A DNA stretch of 64,000 nucleotides from an uncultured Acetatifactor sp. (GTDB lineage: Bacteria; Bacillota; Clostridia; Lachnospirales; Lachnospiraceae). Position numbers and translations under genes: made by a program. The notes beneath the pieces are model-generated. The model was not told the origin of the DNA. It did not search any database and saw only the letters and a list, made by a program, of their open reading frames with translations. Location of the stretch: positions 30,723 through 94,722 of the forward strand of contig CAJTLR010000006.1 of the NCBI GenBank assembly GCA_910577185.1. Direction: 5' to 3'. Shown in pieces: positions 43,520 to 54,245 of this stretch (positions are counted from its first letter, which is position 1; each line of letters begins with the position of its first letter).

Positions 43520-43588
43520 ATCAACCTGAGGTTGAGCTGAAAATAGTCCGTATAATTGGTTGTGTTTTGGCCGGAATGCATTTACAAT
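43520..43588 (+). promoter_or_regulatory. Promoter and palindrome before the XRE-FlhA-C gene
   Basis: TTGTGT (43560-43565), a 17-base spacer and TACAAT (43583-43588) precede the gene. The palindrome TCAACC-TGA-GGTTGA (about 43521-43535) lies 25 bases upstream and could be an operator for the XRE protein, or part of the potD end. Binding is inference. Confidence 0.5.
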
Positions 43589-43618
43589 GGAAGCATCAAA
43601 TACATTGGAGGTGCGATT

Positions 43619-44449
43619 ATGGCATTGGAAGGATTCGGAAATCGCCTGAAGGAGATCAGGCAGGAGAGAGGCTACACACAGAAGCAGCTGGCAAATTTAC
43701 TGGGAGTGACGGAACAGGCCATTTCCAAGTATGAAAGGGGAAGCAGTTATCCGGATGTGGTGATGCTGAACGGGATTTCGGAGGTTCTTGACTGCTCCCT
43801 GGACTATTTGTTCCAGCATGAGCCCGGGAAGAGAAACCTGCCCAATCAGGCAAGTATTGACACAAAGGCGGAAATCAACAAACGCACGCTGCCGGAGATT
43901 ATCACTTTGCAGTTTGGGGAGAAGGTGATTCCCCTGTTTCTGGAAGAAATGAAGCAGAAATTTCCCCATGTGGCCAGTCTGCGGCAGCAGATAGCGGACC
44001 AGTGGGGCGTTGTCATTCCGGTCTTCCGCATGAGAGACCTGGACGGGCTGGGGCCGGATGAGTATGAGATTCTGATCAACGGCATATCGGTGCACCGGGC
44101 CTGCGCAGCCATGGAGGATGGGAATGCCCTGAATACGGTGTTCGGAGAGCTGAAGGATACAATTATCCGCAATATAGACAAAGTGCTGAACAACCAGTGC
44201 GTCTATTATATGGTGGAGAATCTCAGGGCAGAGTATCCACATGTGATAAATGATGTGGTGCCGGAGACCATTTCCTATTCAAAGCTGCGCAGGGTTCTGG
44301 TTTCGCTGATCAGGGATTACGGATATGCGGTAAATCCGCTGATTCTGATCATCCAGGCCATGGAAGAATACGAAGAGATTACAGACAGCAGGGAACTGGC
44401 CGGAAAAGTGGCACAGGAACTGGGGCAGGGATTCCGGGTTCCGGTCTGA
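43619..44449 (+). CDS. XRE regulator fused to FlhA C-terminal-like domain
   Basis: A 276-residue protein; ATG 43619 follows GGAGGTG. Residues 6-66 are a Cro/CI-type helix-turn-helix (LKEIRQERGYTQKQLANLLG, then EQAISKYERGSSYP). Residues about 93-270 resemble the cytoplasmic C-terminal domain of FlhA/InvA export-gate proteins: FGEKVIPLFLEE, IADQWGVVIPVFRMRDLDGL, PDEYEILINGISV, then VVPETISYSKLRRVLVSLIRD and LIIQAMEEYEEIT. It has no membrane part, and no flagellar or type III genes are nearby. The FlhA-C part normally binds export chaperones; here it may sense a ligand or protein. It is followed 15 bases later by a DUF2971 gene. Confidence 0.85.
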   Translation: MALEGFGNRLKEIRQERGYTQKQLANLLGVTEQAISKYERGSSYPDVVMLNGISEVLDCSLDYLFQHEPGKRNLPNQASIDTKAEINKRTLPEIITLQFGEKVIPLFLEEMKQKFPHVASLRQQIADQWGVVIPVFRMRDLDGLGPDEYEILINGISVHRACAAMEDGNALNTVFGELKDTIIRNIDKVLNNQCVYYMVENLRAEYPHVINDVVPETISYSKLRRVLVSLIRDYGYAVNPLILIIQAMEEYEEITDSRELAGKVAQELGQGFRVPV

Positions 44450-44464
44450 GGGAGGTTTAGAAAG

Positions 44465-45319
44465 GTGACAGGCATGGCAGGGGAATATGAAAATCATATT
44501 CTGTATCATTATACGGATTTCCAGGCGCTGGATGGCATTCTGCACAGCGCGCAGCTTCGGGTCAACAATGTGCTGAATATGAATGATGCGGAGGAAATGC
44601 TGTATTTTATGAGCGGCCTGTGCGATGCCGTCGCCGGAAGACTGGAAGAGGAGGGGGATTCGGAGCGGGCAATGGCAGTGAGGGAACTTTTCCAGGAAGA
44701 GCTGAAAAAGGAATTTTCCTACTCTTCCTATGCCGCCTGCTTTTCCCTGCACCGGGATGACGCCGCCCAGTGGGAGCGGTACGGAAACCGGGGAAGGGGT
44801 GTATGCATTGCGTTTCAGGGCAGATTTCTCCAGCAGATGGCCAAAGGGGCGCTGTCCCTGCAGACGGTATTCTATCAGGACAGTATGACAGAACATAATC
44901 TGACAGGAGTGTTTTACCGTCTGGTAAAAAGGAAGAAAGAGCTGTCGGGAAAAAGCGATGATATCAAAAAAGCCATGAACTATGCGTGGAGCTGCTCCGC
45001 GGCATTTAAGCATCCCTCTTTTTTGTCCGAACGGGAGGTGAGGCTGGTAGTCTCTCCGTTTGTGAAGGATGATTTTGCCATAAAGCCCTGCTATCATGTC
45101 ACCAAAGAACGGATTAAGAAATATTATCCCCTGGATCTTAAGGCCATGTGCGGGAAACTGGGAATTGGCTGGGAGGAACTGGTGCCAGAGATCATGATCG
45201 GACCGGAATCCACACAGTCAAAATCCATTCTGCAGGATTATCTCAGGGACAACGGACTGGATGGGCTGACAGACCGGGTTTCCATGTCGCGCTGCCCGCT
45301 GCGGCGGTCGCCCGGCTGA
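44465..45319 (+). CDS. DUF2971 domain protein
   Basis: A 284-residue cytoplasmic protein with the DUF2971 pattern (LYHYTDFQALDGILHSAQLRVNN, NMNDAEEM, YAACFSLHRDDAAQWERYG and FLSEREVRLV). The biochemical function is unknown to me; the start (HYT, then a gap, then MND) recalls ADP-ribosyltransferase-like folds, which is only a guess. The GTG start at 44465 has GGAGG nine bases upstream; the ATG at 44474 is possible. It probably shares a transcript with the XRE-FlhA-C gene. Confidence 0.78.
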   Translation: MTGMAGEYENHILYHYTDFQALDGILHSAQLRVNNVLNMNDAEEMLYFMSGLCDAVAGRLEEEGDSERAMAVRELFQEELKKEFSYSSYAACFSLHRDDAAQWERYGNRGRGVCIAFQGRFLQQMAKGALSLQTVFYQDSMTEHNLTGVFYRLVKRKKELSGKSDDIKKAMNYAWSCSAAFKHPSFLSEREVRLVVSPFVKDDFAIKPCYHVTKERIKKYYPLDLKAMCGKLGIGWEELVPEIMIGPESTQSKSILQDYLRDNGLDGLTDRVSMSRCPLRRSPG

Positions 45320-45458
45320 GGGCGGAGCCAGCCCTGGGAAAGGCCGCATGAAAGGGAGACCCTGCCGTAAACAGCTGTTTTTGCATGGAAACAAGAAGCT
45401 GCCCACTATGGCGTCATACAAAAAGTTGATCATAAAGCGGCAGACGGAGGAGGGCATC

Positions 45459-46226
45459 ATGGAGGCGCATCGGATAGGAGTGATTTCGGATACACACGGG
45501 CTGTTGAGACCGGAAGTGACGGAAATACTGAAAAGCTGTGAACTGATTCTGCATGCGGGGGATGTGGGTCAGGCGGAAATTTTAAGGCAGCTGGAGGAGG
45601 TGGCACCGGTGTATGCAGTCCGGGGAAATGCAGACCAGAACCAGACCGGGCATCTTCCCCCGGAGCGGGAGCTGGAACTTTTTGGCTTCCGGATTTTCAT
45701 GATTCATAACCGGGAAGAGATCCGGAGGATTCCGGAGGGCACGGATGTTGTGATTTCCGGGCATTCCCATAAATACGAGGAAAGCAGCAGGGATCATATT
45801 TTTTATCTGAATCCGGGCAGCTGCGGGCCGAAAAGATTCTGGGTGAAGCCGGCCATGATGGTGCTCACTCTCTACCCGGAGCAACACCGGATGGAGACGG
45901 AGAAAATAGACCTGGCTTCTGCCGGGAGGGCGGAGTGTGCTTCCGCGGGGCAGGGAAGCAAAGCGGAGGGGACAGACCGTGTTTTTGCCGGCCCGGAGGC
46001 AGACAGAGGAGAAAACGCTTTACCGTATCAGGATATGCATGAATTGGTGAAAAAGATCATGAAGCAGGCTGATGCCGGAAAAACCGTCGCCCAGATTGCG
46101 GAGCGGAATCATGTGGACAGGGATTTTGCGGAGCAGGTCTGCCGGATGTACCTGACACATCCGGGTGTGGATGTGGAAGGAATTCTGGACAGAATCGTCC
46201 GGCGGCAGAGTGACAGGGGCAAATAG
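45459..46226 (+). CDS. YfcE-type metallophosphoesterase with C-terminal extension
   Basis: A 255-residue protein from ATG 45459 (GGAGGAGG upstream). Residues 1-150 form a small calcineurin-like phosphodiesterase: ISDTHG, HAGDVGQ, VRGNAD, SGHSHKYE and the PGSCGPKR segment, with all metal ligands visible. YfcE enzymes are usually about 160-180 residues. The extra part has a low-complexity linker and then a helical 60-residue end (VKKIMKQADAGKTVAQIAE) resembling a helix-turn-helix. Confidence 0.87.
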   Translation: MEAHRIGVISDTHGLLRPEVTEILKSCELILHAGDVGQAEILRQLEEVAPVYAVRGNADQNQTGHLPPERELELFGFRIFMIHNREEIRRIPEGTDVVISGHSHKYEESSRDHIFYLNPGSCGPKRFWVKPAMMVLTLYPEQHRMETEKIDLASAGRAECASAGQGSKAEGTDRVFAGPEADRGENALPYQDMHELVKKIMKQADAGKTVAQIAERNHVDRDFAEQVCRMYLTHPGVDVEGILDRIVRRQSDRGK

Positions 46227-46383
46227 CAGCCGCAGCCCGTATAAGATGGGAGCTTTCTGACATAATAAATAGAAATCCGGAATGTCTGGCCCGGGAGAAC
46301 CGGGTATTTTCCGGAAGATTTTATATCAGAAAGAAAGGGCGAAATCTGTAAGGCGAAAACCGCACTGCAGAGGGTGAAGAATC

Positions 46384-46818
46384 ATGGTGAATTCAGATAC
46401 GGTAAAGTTACTTCAGGAATGTGACGCAGGGACCAAAATGGCAGTGACGGCCATTGACGAAGTCCTGGAAAGTGTTCGGGATTCCGATATGAAGCAGCTG
46501 CTCAGGGAGAGCAGACAGCATCATGAAAAACTGGGGGATGAAATTCATTCCCTGCTGATCAGCCACGGAACAGAGGAAAAGGATCCGTCCCTTGTGGCGA
46601 AGGGGATGTCCTGGATGAAGACAAATGTGAAAATGGGCATGGATGACAGCGACGCCACGGCAGCAGGGCTGATTACGGACGGCTGCAATATGGGGGTGAA
46701 ATCCCTCAACAAATATCTCAATGAATATAAAATGGCAGATCATAAGTCGAAGGACATTGGGACAAAACTGATTTCCATGGAGGAAAAGCTCTGCAAAGAT
46801 CTTACAAAATATTTGTAA
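46384..46818 (+). CDS. Small helical-bundle protein, DUF2383-like
   Basis: A 144-residue, almost entirely helical protein with no membrane part. The spacing of Glu/His residues (ECDAGTKMAVTAIDEVL, then SRQHHEKLGDEIHSLL) fits a ferritin-like four-helix bundle of the DUF2383/PA2169 type. No metal site can be assigned with certainty. It is monocistronic, with hairpins on both sides. Confidence 0.65.
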   Translation: MVNSDTVKLLQECDAGTKMAVTAIDEVLESVRDSDMKQLLRESRQHHEKLGDEIHSLLISHGTEEKDPSLVAKGMSWMKTNVKMGMDDSDATAAGLITDGCNMGVKSLNKYLNEYKMADHKSKDIGTKLISMEEKLCKDLTKYL

Positions 46819-46824
46819 AGCCAC

Positions 46825-46857
46825 AAGCCGCCTGATCGGAGGGAACAGGCGGCTTTT
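46825..46857 (+). terminator. Intrinsic terminator
   Basis: AAGCCGCCTG (46825-46834) pairs with CAGGCGGCTT (46846-46855) and is followed by TT. A second hairpin, CCCGG/CCGGG near 46292-46306, lies before the gene. Confidence 0.85.
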
Positions 46858-47000
46858 CGCGTCTGTTATCGGTTCATGGGATTTTTTCATGGTTTCCAGA
46901 AATTTTCGGTGATTAAGCATTTACTTTGCCATACACATAAGGTATATTAGTAAGGAAGAAGCTGACTTCAAATGCAAATTGCGTATTGGGGGGCATACAA

Positions 47001-47207
47001 ATGATATGCAAAAATTGTGGGGCCGATATCGGTGATAAGGGAAAATGTGAATATTGCGATACCGTGTATTTTGAAACATTTCAGCTACAGGAACCCACTC
47101 CGGTGAAAGAAGAGACGCCGGTGCAGGAAAGTAAGCCGCAGGCAGGGAATAAAACAAGAATACAATGGCTAAAACCAAATAGTATGATTTCCGAAAAGGC
47201 GGTATAG
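47001..47207 (+). CDS. Small zinc-ribbon protein
   Basis: A 68-residue protein from ATG 47001, with GGGGGG upstream. The first 23 residues have a four-Cys zinc ribbon (CKNCG, then CEYCDTVY), followed by a Glu/Pro-rich disordered tail. The function is unknown. Confidence 0.6.
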   Translation: MICKNCGADIGDKGKCEYCDTVYFETFQLQEPTPVKEETPVQESKPQAGNKTRIQWLKPNSMISEKAV

Positions 47208-47341
47208 ACCCGGTTAGAAAGGTTATTCCGCTTTTTCCGGTTTATAATAAAGGTCCGGAGAGCGGCAGGGCATTTTCCTGCGGCAGAATCCGGGACACAG
47301 GCGAAGCGGTCATATTCGGAATCATGTCAGGAGGATATTGC

Positions 47342-47821
47342 ATGTTCGGTAATCCGGGGTTTTCATATACAGGATTCATATTTTTGGGGATGTTGTTTCT
47401 TCCCAATATCATCTGGTTACGAAAAATGCCGCAGGGATATACGTCTGAAAATGAAAATAAAGTTCTGCTGTTTCTGGAAAGGGCAGGGGAAGCGCTGACC
47501 TGCTGCTGTTCATTGATATTTTCGGATTTTAACATACATGAATGGACTTTCTGGTCTTTGTGGCTGCTGGGAGCCTTCGCCCTGATGATCATGTATGAAG
47601 CATGGTGGGTGCGTTATTTTCGAAGCGGGCGCAGGCTGTCGGACTTTTACAGCAGTTTCCTGGGCATACCTGTTGCCGGGGCAACACTGCCGGTTATTTC
47701 GTTTTTTATGCTGGGTGTGTACGGAAAAGTGGGATGTATGTTAATCGCGGCGGTTATCTTAGGCATCGGTCATATCGGCATACATCTACAGCATAGAAAA
47801 AGCATTGACACCGGGAAATAG
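47342..47821 (+). CDS. Polytopic membrane protein of unknown function
   Basis: A 159-residue protein from ATG 47342 (AGGAGG seven bases upstream). It has about four hydrophobic segments (residues 8-25, 50-70, 75-95, 115-150) and no recognised motif apart from a Cys cluster CCCS near residue 51. It is preceded by the zinc-ribbon gene and followed by a NUDIX gene. The family is unknown to me. Confidence 0.65.
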   Translation: MFGNPGFSYTGFIFLGMLFLPNIIWLRKMPQGYTSENENKVLLFLERAGEALTCCCSLIFSDFNIHEWTFWSLWLLGAFALMIMYEAWWVRYFRSGRRLSDFYSSFLGIPVAGATLPVISFFMLGVYGKVGCMLIAAVILGIGHIGIHLQHRKSIDTGK

Positions 47822-47918
47822 AACGGGACGCCGGCATAAACAAAGCGGAAAAGGGCAGGGGGATATTTTCCGGCAGAACCGGGGAAAGATAGGATGAGGA
47901 GAAAAAGGAGCAGAATAT

Positions 47919-48602
47919 ATGGAAAAAAGACAGAGGATAACAAATGAAAATGTGAAGGAATTGTTTGGTTCCCCGTATATCCGGGTGACGGACTTGCAGT
48001 ATGCGCCGGGAAAGCATTATTACAATGCCACCAGAAGGAAGCCGGGAGATCTGGCGGCGGTAAAGACGGATGAGGAATTTCAGGTCATGCTTCCGGACGC
48101 GGTAAGCTGCATTGTGATTCTTGCAGCGCCGGGAGAGGAGGAGAAGCTTTTACTCTCCTATGAGTTTCGATATCCGGCAGGCCGTTTCCTGCTCAGTGTA
48201 CCGGCCGGACTGATAGACAGCGGGGATAAGGATGCGGAAAATCCCATTGTCACCACGGCTGTCAGGGAAATTCAGGAGGAGACCGGACTTCTGGTTCGGG
48301 AGACGGATCAGGTTACCGTGGTAAACCCGCTGTTGTTTTCCACACCGGGGATGACGGATGAGAGCAATGCGCTGGTGTGTGTGGTGCTGCGCGCCCCGGA
48401 CATGGGACTGCTTTCCCAGGAGGGAGCCACAGGTTCCGAGCAGTTTGACGGTTTTGCCCTGCTGACAAGGTCGGACGCCCTGGAGGCTCTGGGAAAAGGC
48501 CGCGATGAAAGGGGAAATTTTTACTCCATGTACACATGGGCTGCCCTGATGTATTTTGTGTCGGGGATCTGGAAGGAAGAAGGGCAGGGGAAACGGGATT
48601 AG
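47919..48602 (+). CDS. NUDIX hydrolase
   Basis: A 227-residue protein with a Nudix box (GLIDSGDKDAENPIV, then AVREIQEETGLL; the Gly-to-Glu spacing holds a small insertion). It resembles ADP-sugar pyrophosphatases. It is longer than the 170-180 residues usual for that group, because of an N-terminal beta-rich part that may mediate dimerisation. The 280 bases after it show only a GCCTGCCGCAGGC palindrome. Confidence 0.88.
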   Translation: MEKRQRITNENVKELFGSPYIRVTDLQYAPGKHYYNATRRKPGDLAAVKTDEEFQVMLPDAVSCIVILAAPGEEEKLLLSYEFRYPAGRFLLSVPAGLIDSGDKDAENPIVTTAVREIQEETGLLVRETDQVTVVNPLLFSTPGMTDESNALVCVVLRAPDMGLLSQEGATGSEQFDGFALLTRSDALEALGKGRDERGNFYSMYTWAALMYFVSGIWKEEGQGKRD

Positions 48603-48882
48603 TGCCTGGGCGCTGCCTGCCGCAGGCTTCTCATGGGCAGAAAGCGGTGCGGAAACGGGAAGCAAATATGGTCATTGCATTCATTGCAGGGGCATGCTAA
48701 GATAGAAACTGACACCGGGCTGGAAAAGCACCGGGCGAAGCGGTGCCGGGCCGGAGAAGGCATGGCACGGGAAACGGCGTGGTGACGGAGGCGGTATTTC
48801 AGGAATTAGAAATCCGCGGGGGCCGGTGAAAAGCCGGTTATAGACACAGACCGGAAGAAAAGGAACGGAGAACAAAACAAAA

Positions 48883-50318
48883 ATGTACGATGTAGCAATT
48901 GTGGGGGCAGGTGTGGTAGGAGGAATGCTGGCCAGAACACTGGCGGCATATGATCTCTCCATCTGCATCCTGGAGAAGGAAAATGATGTGGCAATGGGCG
49001 CCACCAGGGCGAATTCCGGAATTGTCCATGCCGGATATGACGCGGAAGAGGGAAGTCTGAAAGCGCGGCTGAATGTGAGGGGCGCCGAAATGATGGAGGG
49101 AATCACCCGGGAGCTGGGAGTGCCTTACCGGAACAATGGCTCTCTGGTCATCGGATTTGGAGAGGAAGACCGGCGAACCATTGAGGGACTGTATGCCCGG
49201 GGCTGCAAAAACGGGGTCAGGGATCTCAGAATTCTGGAAGGGGAGGAAGCCCGGGAACTGGAGCCGGGCTTATCCGAAAGTGTTGTCTGTGCCCTTTACG
49301 CCCCTACCGCCGCCATTGTCTGTCCTTATGAGCTGGCGATTGCCGCCATTGGCAATGCCATGGATAACGGCGTGTCCCTGAAGCTGCATTTTGAAGTGGG
49401 GAAAATAGAGAAAAAGGAAGGCTATTACGAGATTTCTTCCGGGGAAGAGAAGGTTTCGGCCAGATTTGTGGTCAATGCCGCAGGGCTGTATTCGGACGAG
49501 ATCGCGGCAATGGCGGGAGATCATTCCATTCAGGTGCATCCCCGCAGGGGAGAGTATCTGCTTCTGGACAAAGACTGCGGGAATCTGGTATCCCATACGA
49601 TTTTCAGGACGCCTTCACACCGGGGAAAAGGAATTCTGATCACGCCCACCGTTGACGGTAATCTGCTGCTGGGACCCACATCCGTGGACATGGAAGACAA
49701 GGAGGACCGGTCTGCCACAGAGGAGGGATTTGCGCGGATTGTGGAACAGGCCAGGGAGAATGTGAAAAATATTCCGTTCCGGAAGGTCATCACTTCCTTC
49801 TGCGGGTTGCGGGCTGCGGGAAATACGGGAGATTTTATCATCACTTCTCCGGAGCCGGGATTTGTCAATGCGGCGGGAATCGAGTCCCCGGGACTGACAG
49901 CTGCCCCGGCCATAGGAGAATATATTGTGGAGATGCTGAAAAGCCAGGGGCTTGTCCTTCGGAAAAAGGAAGACTTTCATCCTGTGCGCAGGCCGGCATA
50001 TGCTTTCCGGAATGCTTCCGTGGAAGAGAAAAATGAGATGATCCGCAGGGATAAGTCTTACGGCAGGGTGGTGTGCCGCTGTGAGACGGTGACGGAAGGA
50101 GAGATTCTGGAGGCAATCCGCACCAATCCGCCGGCCAGGGACCTGGATGGGATCAAACGCCGCACCAGGGCGCAGATGGGAAGATGCCAGGGGGGATTTT
50201 GCATGCCTTACATTGCGGAACTGCTGTCCAGGGAAATGCAGATTCCTTTTGAAGAGGTTACAAAGTCGGGAAAGGGATCTGAAATCGTGGCAGGCAGAAC
50301 AAAGGAGACAAAGGCAAA

Positions 50319-50322
<4 letters not shown>
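48883..50322 (+). CDS. GlpA-like FAD-dependent oxidoreductase with [2Fe-2S]-type domain
   Basis: A 479-residue protein. The N-terminal FAD-binding motif is VGAGVVGGMLARTLA; the middle resembles glycerol-3-phosphate/2-hydroxyglutarate dehydrogenases. Residues about 385-455 form a BFD-like domain with four Cys (CRCETVTEG, then GRCQGGFC). It overlaps the next FAD gene by four bases. With the two following genes it forms a conserved Clostridial redox set, often near glycerol kinase; no kinase is present here. Confidence 0.88.
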
Positions 50323-51560
<1,238 letters not shown>

Positions 51561-51564
51561 ACAG

Positions 51565-51924
51565 ATGACAGAGAAAAACATGACTTGCATCATATGTCCC
51601 ATGGGCTGCTCCATCATCGTGAAAATGGAAGGGCAGGAGATTAAAGAGATCAGCGGAAATACCTGTAAGCGGGGAGCCGCCTATGCGGAGTCGGAAATCC
51701 GTCATCCGGAGAGGACGCTGACCACTACCATGCGCTGTGAGGACGGCAGAATGTTGTCGGTAAAAACTGACCGCCCCATCCCCAAAGCCAGGCTTATGGA
51801 CTGCATGGAGCGGATTAACTCCCATGTTGCGGCGCTTCCGGTATCCATCGGGGATATTCTTATGAAAGATGTGTTTGGCAGCAATATTGTGGCCACGGAA
51901 AACAAAGGGCAGGAGGGCCGGTAA
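51565..51924 (+). CDS. DUF1667 Cys-rich protein
   Basis: A 119-residue protein with CIICPMGCSI and NTCKRGAAYAESE, the Cys pattern of DUF1667. In Clostridia it often follows the two FAD oxidoreductases found here, and may carry an iron-sulfur cluster or stabilise the complex. It starts four bases after the preceding stop. Confidence 0.88.
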   Translation: MTEKNMTCIICPMGCSIIVKMEGQEIKEISGNTCKRGAAYAESEIRHPERTLTTTMRCEDGRMLSVKTDRPIPKARLMDCMERINSHVAALPVSIGDILMKDVFGSNIVATENKGQEGR

Positions 51925-52013
51925 AGGACAATGGGCGTTATGAAACGCCGGGGAACAATATGTAACTGAAGTGGATTAAGATGAAAAATAAAATGAAAAA
52001 GAGGTGATGCGGA

Positions 52014-53561
52014 TTGAACCAGAAACTGAAAGAGAAGATACTGGAATCTCTCTCTGCTGTTCTTCCCATAACCGGCATTGTGCTTCTCCTGAGCATTCTG
52101 CTGGTTCCCATAGACCTGGGAACCATGGTAATGTTCATTGTGGGCGCCATTATGCTGGTCATCGGCATGGGATTTTTCCAGCTGGGAGCGGAGATGTCCA
52201 TGACCCCTTTGGGGGAAGGTATCGGTGTGCAGATATCCAAGACCAGGCATATTCCACTGATATTCCTGATCGGATTTTCCATGGGTGCAATCATCACCAT
52301 CTCGGAACCGGATCTTCAGGTGCTGGCAGAACAGGTGCCCTCCATTCCGAATCTGACCCTGATTCTGACAGTGGCTGTGGGTGTGGGGATTTTTCTGGCT
52401 GTGGCCATTATCAGAATTCTGTTTCAAATCAATCTCTCTACCATTCTGATTGTGCTGTATACCGTCCTGATCGGCGTGTCCTTTCTGGTATCCAGGGATT
52501 TCCTGGCGGTGGCATTTGACTCCGGCGGTGTGACCACAGGCCCCATGACAGTTCCTTTTATTATGGCAATGGGTGTGGGTCTTGCTTCCGTCCGCGGTGA
52601 CAAGAATGCGTCCAGCGACAGTTTCGGTCTGGTGGCGCTTTCCAGTGTGGGGCCCATTCTGGCGGTACTGATTCTGGGAATGTTTTTCAGTCCCAGCGAG
52701 GCTGCCTACGCGGCGGCGGGCGTGGCTGCCGTGAGCACCACCCGGGATGTGGTCAGGGAATTTTTATTCAGTATGCCGCCCTATGTGCGGGAGGTTCTCA
52801 TCTCCCTGGTTCCGGTGGCAGCCGTATTCATCTTTTTTCAGCTTTTTACGCATCGGTATCCGCGCAGACAGGTAAAGAGGGTGTCGGTGGGTTTCGCCTA
52901 TACATACATCGGTCTGGTGCTCTTTCTGTGCGGCGTCAATGTGGGATTTGCCCCGGTGGGTTCCCTGATGGGAAACGAAATCGCATCGGAACCCTGGAAA
53001 TGGCTGCTGGTGCCCATCGGTATGCTCATCGGTTATTATATTGTGAAGGCAGAGCCTGCCATCCAGGTGCTGAACCGTCAGGTGGAGAGTGTGACCAACG
53101 GATCAGTGTCCGCAAAGTCCATGAATCTTTGTATGTCACTGGGGGTTTCGGCCAGCGTGGGCTTGTCCATGATGCGCGTTCTCACAGGGCTGCCCATTCA
53201 GTGGATCATCATACCCGGTTATCTGATCGCCCTGGTTTTGTCCAGGTTTGTGCCCAGGATGTTTGTGGGTATCGCATTTGACTCCGGCGGCGTGGCCAGC
53301 GGACCCATGACCACCACATTCCTTCTGCCCCTGAGTATCGGCGCCTGCGATGCCATAGACGGGAACCTGATGACGGATGCCTTCGGGGTGGTGGCCCTGG
53401 TGGCCCTGACGCCCCTGATCGCCATTCAGCTTATGGGAATTTTGTATCAGTACAAGATGAGGCTCACAGACAGACAGATGGTACAGGAGACAGAAGTTCT
53501 GGATGTTATGGATGACATCATTGAGTTTGAGGAGGACGATGAAGATGGCGGACAATCATAA
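52014..53561 (+). CDS. DUF1538 membrane protein (transporter-like)
   Basis: A 515-residue polytopic protein; the TTG start at 52014 follows GAGGTG. It has two homologous halves, each with AFDSGG(V) then a Gly-Pro-Met motif (VAFDSGGVTTGPMTVPF near 164 and IAFDSGGVASGPMTTTF near 419). This inverted or direct pseudo-symmetry is typical of transporters. The C-terminus is acidic. The substrate is unknown. It overlaps a PII-like gene, which suggests that a small signal molecule gates it. Confidence 0.88.
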   Translation: MNQKLKEKILESLSAVLPITGIVLLLSILLVPIDLGTMVMFIVGAIMLVIGMGFFQLGAEMSMTPLGEGIGVQISKTRHIPLIFLIGFSMGAIITISEPDLQVLAEQVPSIPNLTLILTVAVGVGIFLAVAIIRILFQINLSTILIVLYTVLIGVSFLVSRDFLAVAFDSGGVTTGPMTVPFIMAMGVGLASVRGDKNASSDSFGLVALSSVGPILAVLILGMFFSPSEAAYAAAGVAAVSTTRDVVREFLFSMPPYVREVLISLVPVAAVFIFFQLFTHRYPRRQVKRVSVGFAYTYIGLVLFLCGVNVGFAPVGSLMGNEIASEPWKWLLVPIGMLIGYYIVKAEPAIQVLNRQVESVTNGSVSAKSMNLCMSLGVSASVGLSMMRVLTGLPIQWIIIPGYLIALVLSRFVPRMFVGIAFDSGGVASGPMTTTFLLPLSIGACDAIDGNLMTDAFGVVALVALTPLIAIQLMGILYQYKMRLTDRQMVQETEVLDVMDDIIEFEEDDEDGGQS

Positions 53562-54240
53562 AAAAATAGCGTTCAGGATGTTGTTCCTGGTTGCCACACC
53601 CAAACTGGTGGGTAAGGCCACGGCATTGTTTAAGGAGGGGAATGTGCCCACCCAGTATATTTTCCATGCCCAGGGCACGGCTACCAGTGAGGTCATGGAC
53701 ATGCTGGGGCTGGATGGGGTGGATAAAAATATACTGATGAGTATGCTGCCCAAGGAATTTGCGGATGAAATGTTGCGGAAGCTGCGGAAAAAGCTTCATC
53801 TTGGGATGCCGAACACGGGAATCGCTTTCACCGTCCTGATGTCCGGCGGCAGCGGTCATCTGGTTCAGATGATAGAGAATCTGGAGTTGGAAGAGAAAAG
53901 AAAATTAACGGAGAGGAATGAGGCCGATATGACAGAGAATGAATACAGCATGATCATGGCAATCGTAAATCAGGGTTACAGCGAGGATGTGATGAATGCC
54001 GCCAGGCCCAAAGGAGCATCCGGGGGAACCGTGTTCCACAGCAGGCGTATCGGAAACGAGCAGGCCATGAAATTCTGGAAGATCAGCGTGCAGGAGGAAA
54101 GGGAAGTGGTCATTATCCTGGCCCAGAAGGAGGATAAGATGGCCATCATGCAGGAGATCGGGAAACAATGCGGCCTGCAGAGCAAGGCCCAGGGGTTTGT
54201 GCTGTCCCTGCCGGTAGACGGAATTGTGGGCCTTGACTGA
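53545..54240 (+). CDS. Tandem PII-like regulatory protein
   Basis: About 231 residues from ATG 53545 (GGAGG nine bases upstream), overlapping the DUF1538 gene by 17 bases. Two GlnB/PII-like alpha-beta repeats are seen: residues about 8-110 (FLVATPKLVGKATALFKEGN) and 125-231 (MIMAIVNQGYSEDVMNAARPKGASGGTV). PII proteins sense nucleotides and 2-oxoglutarate or bicarbonate and regulate membrane transporters by plugging them. Confidence 0.86.
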   Translation: MADNHKKIAFRMLFLVATPKLVGKATALFKEGNVPTQYIFHAQGTATSEVMDMLGLDGVDKNILMSMLPKEFADEMLRKLRKKLHLGMPNTGIAFTVLMSGGSGHLVQMIENLELEEKRKLTERNEADMTENEYSMIMAIVNQGYSEDVMNAARPKGASGGTVFHSRRIGNEQAMKFWKISVQEEREVVIILAQKEDKMAIMQEIGKQCGLQSKAQGFVLSLPVDGIVGLD

Positions 54241-54245
54241 CGAAA

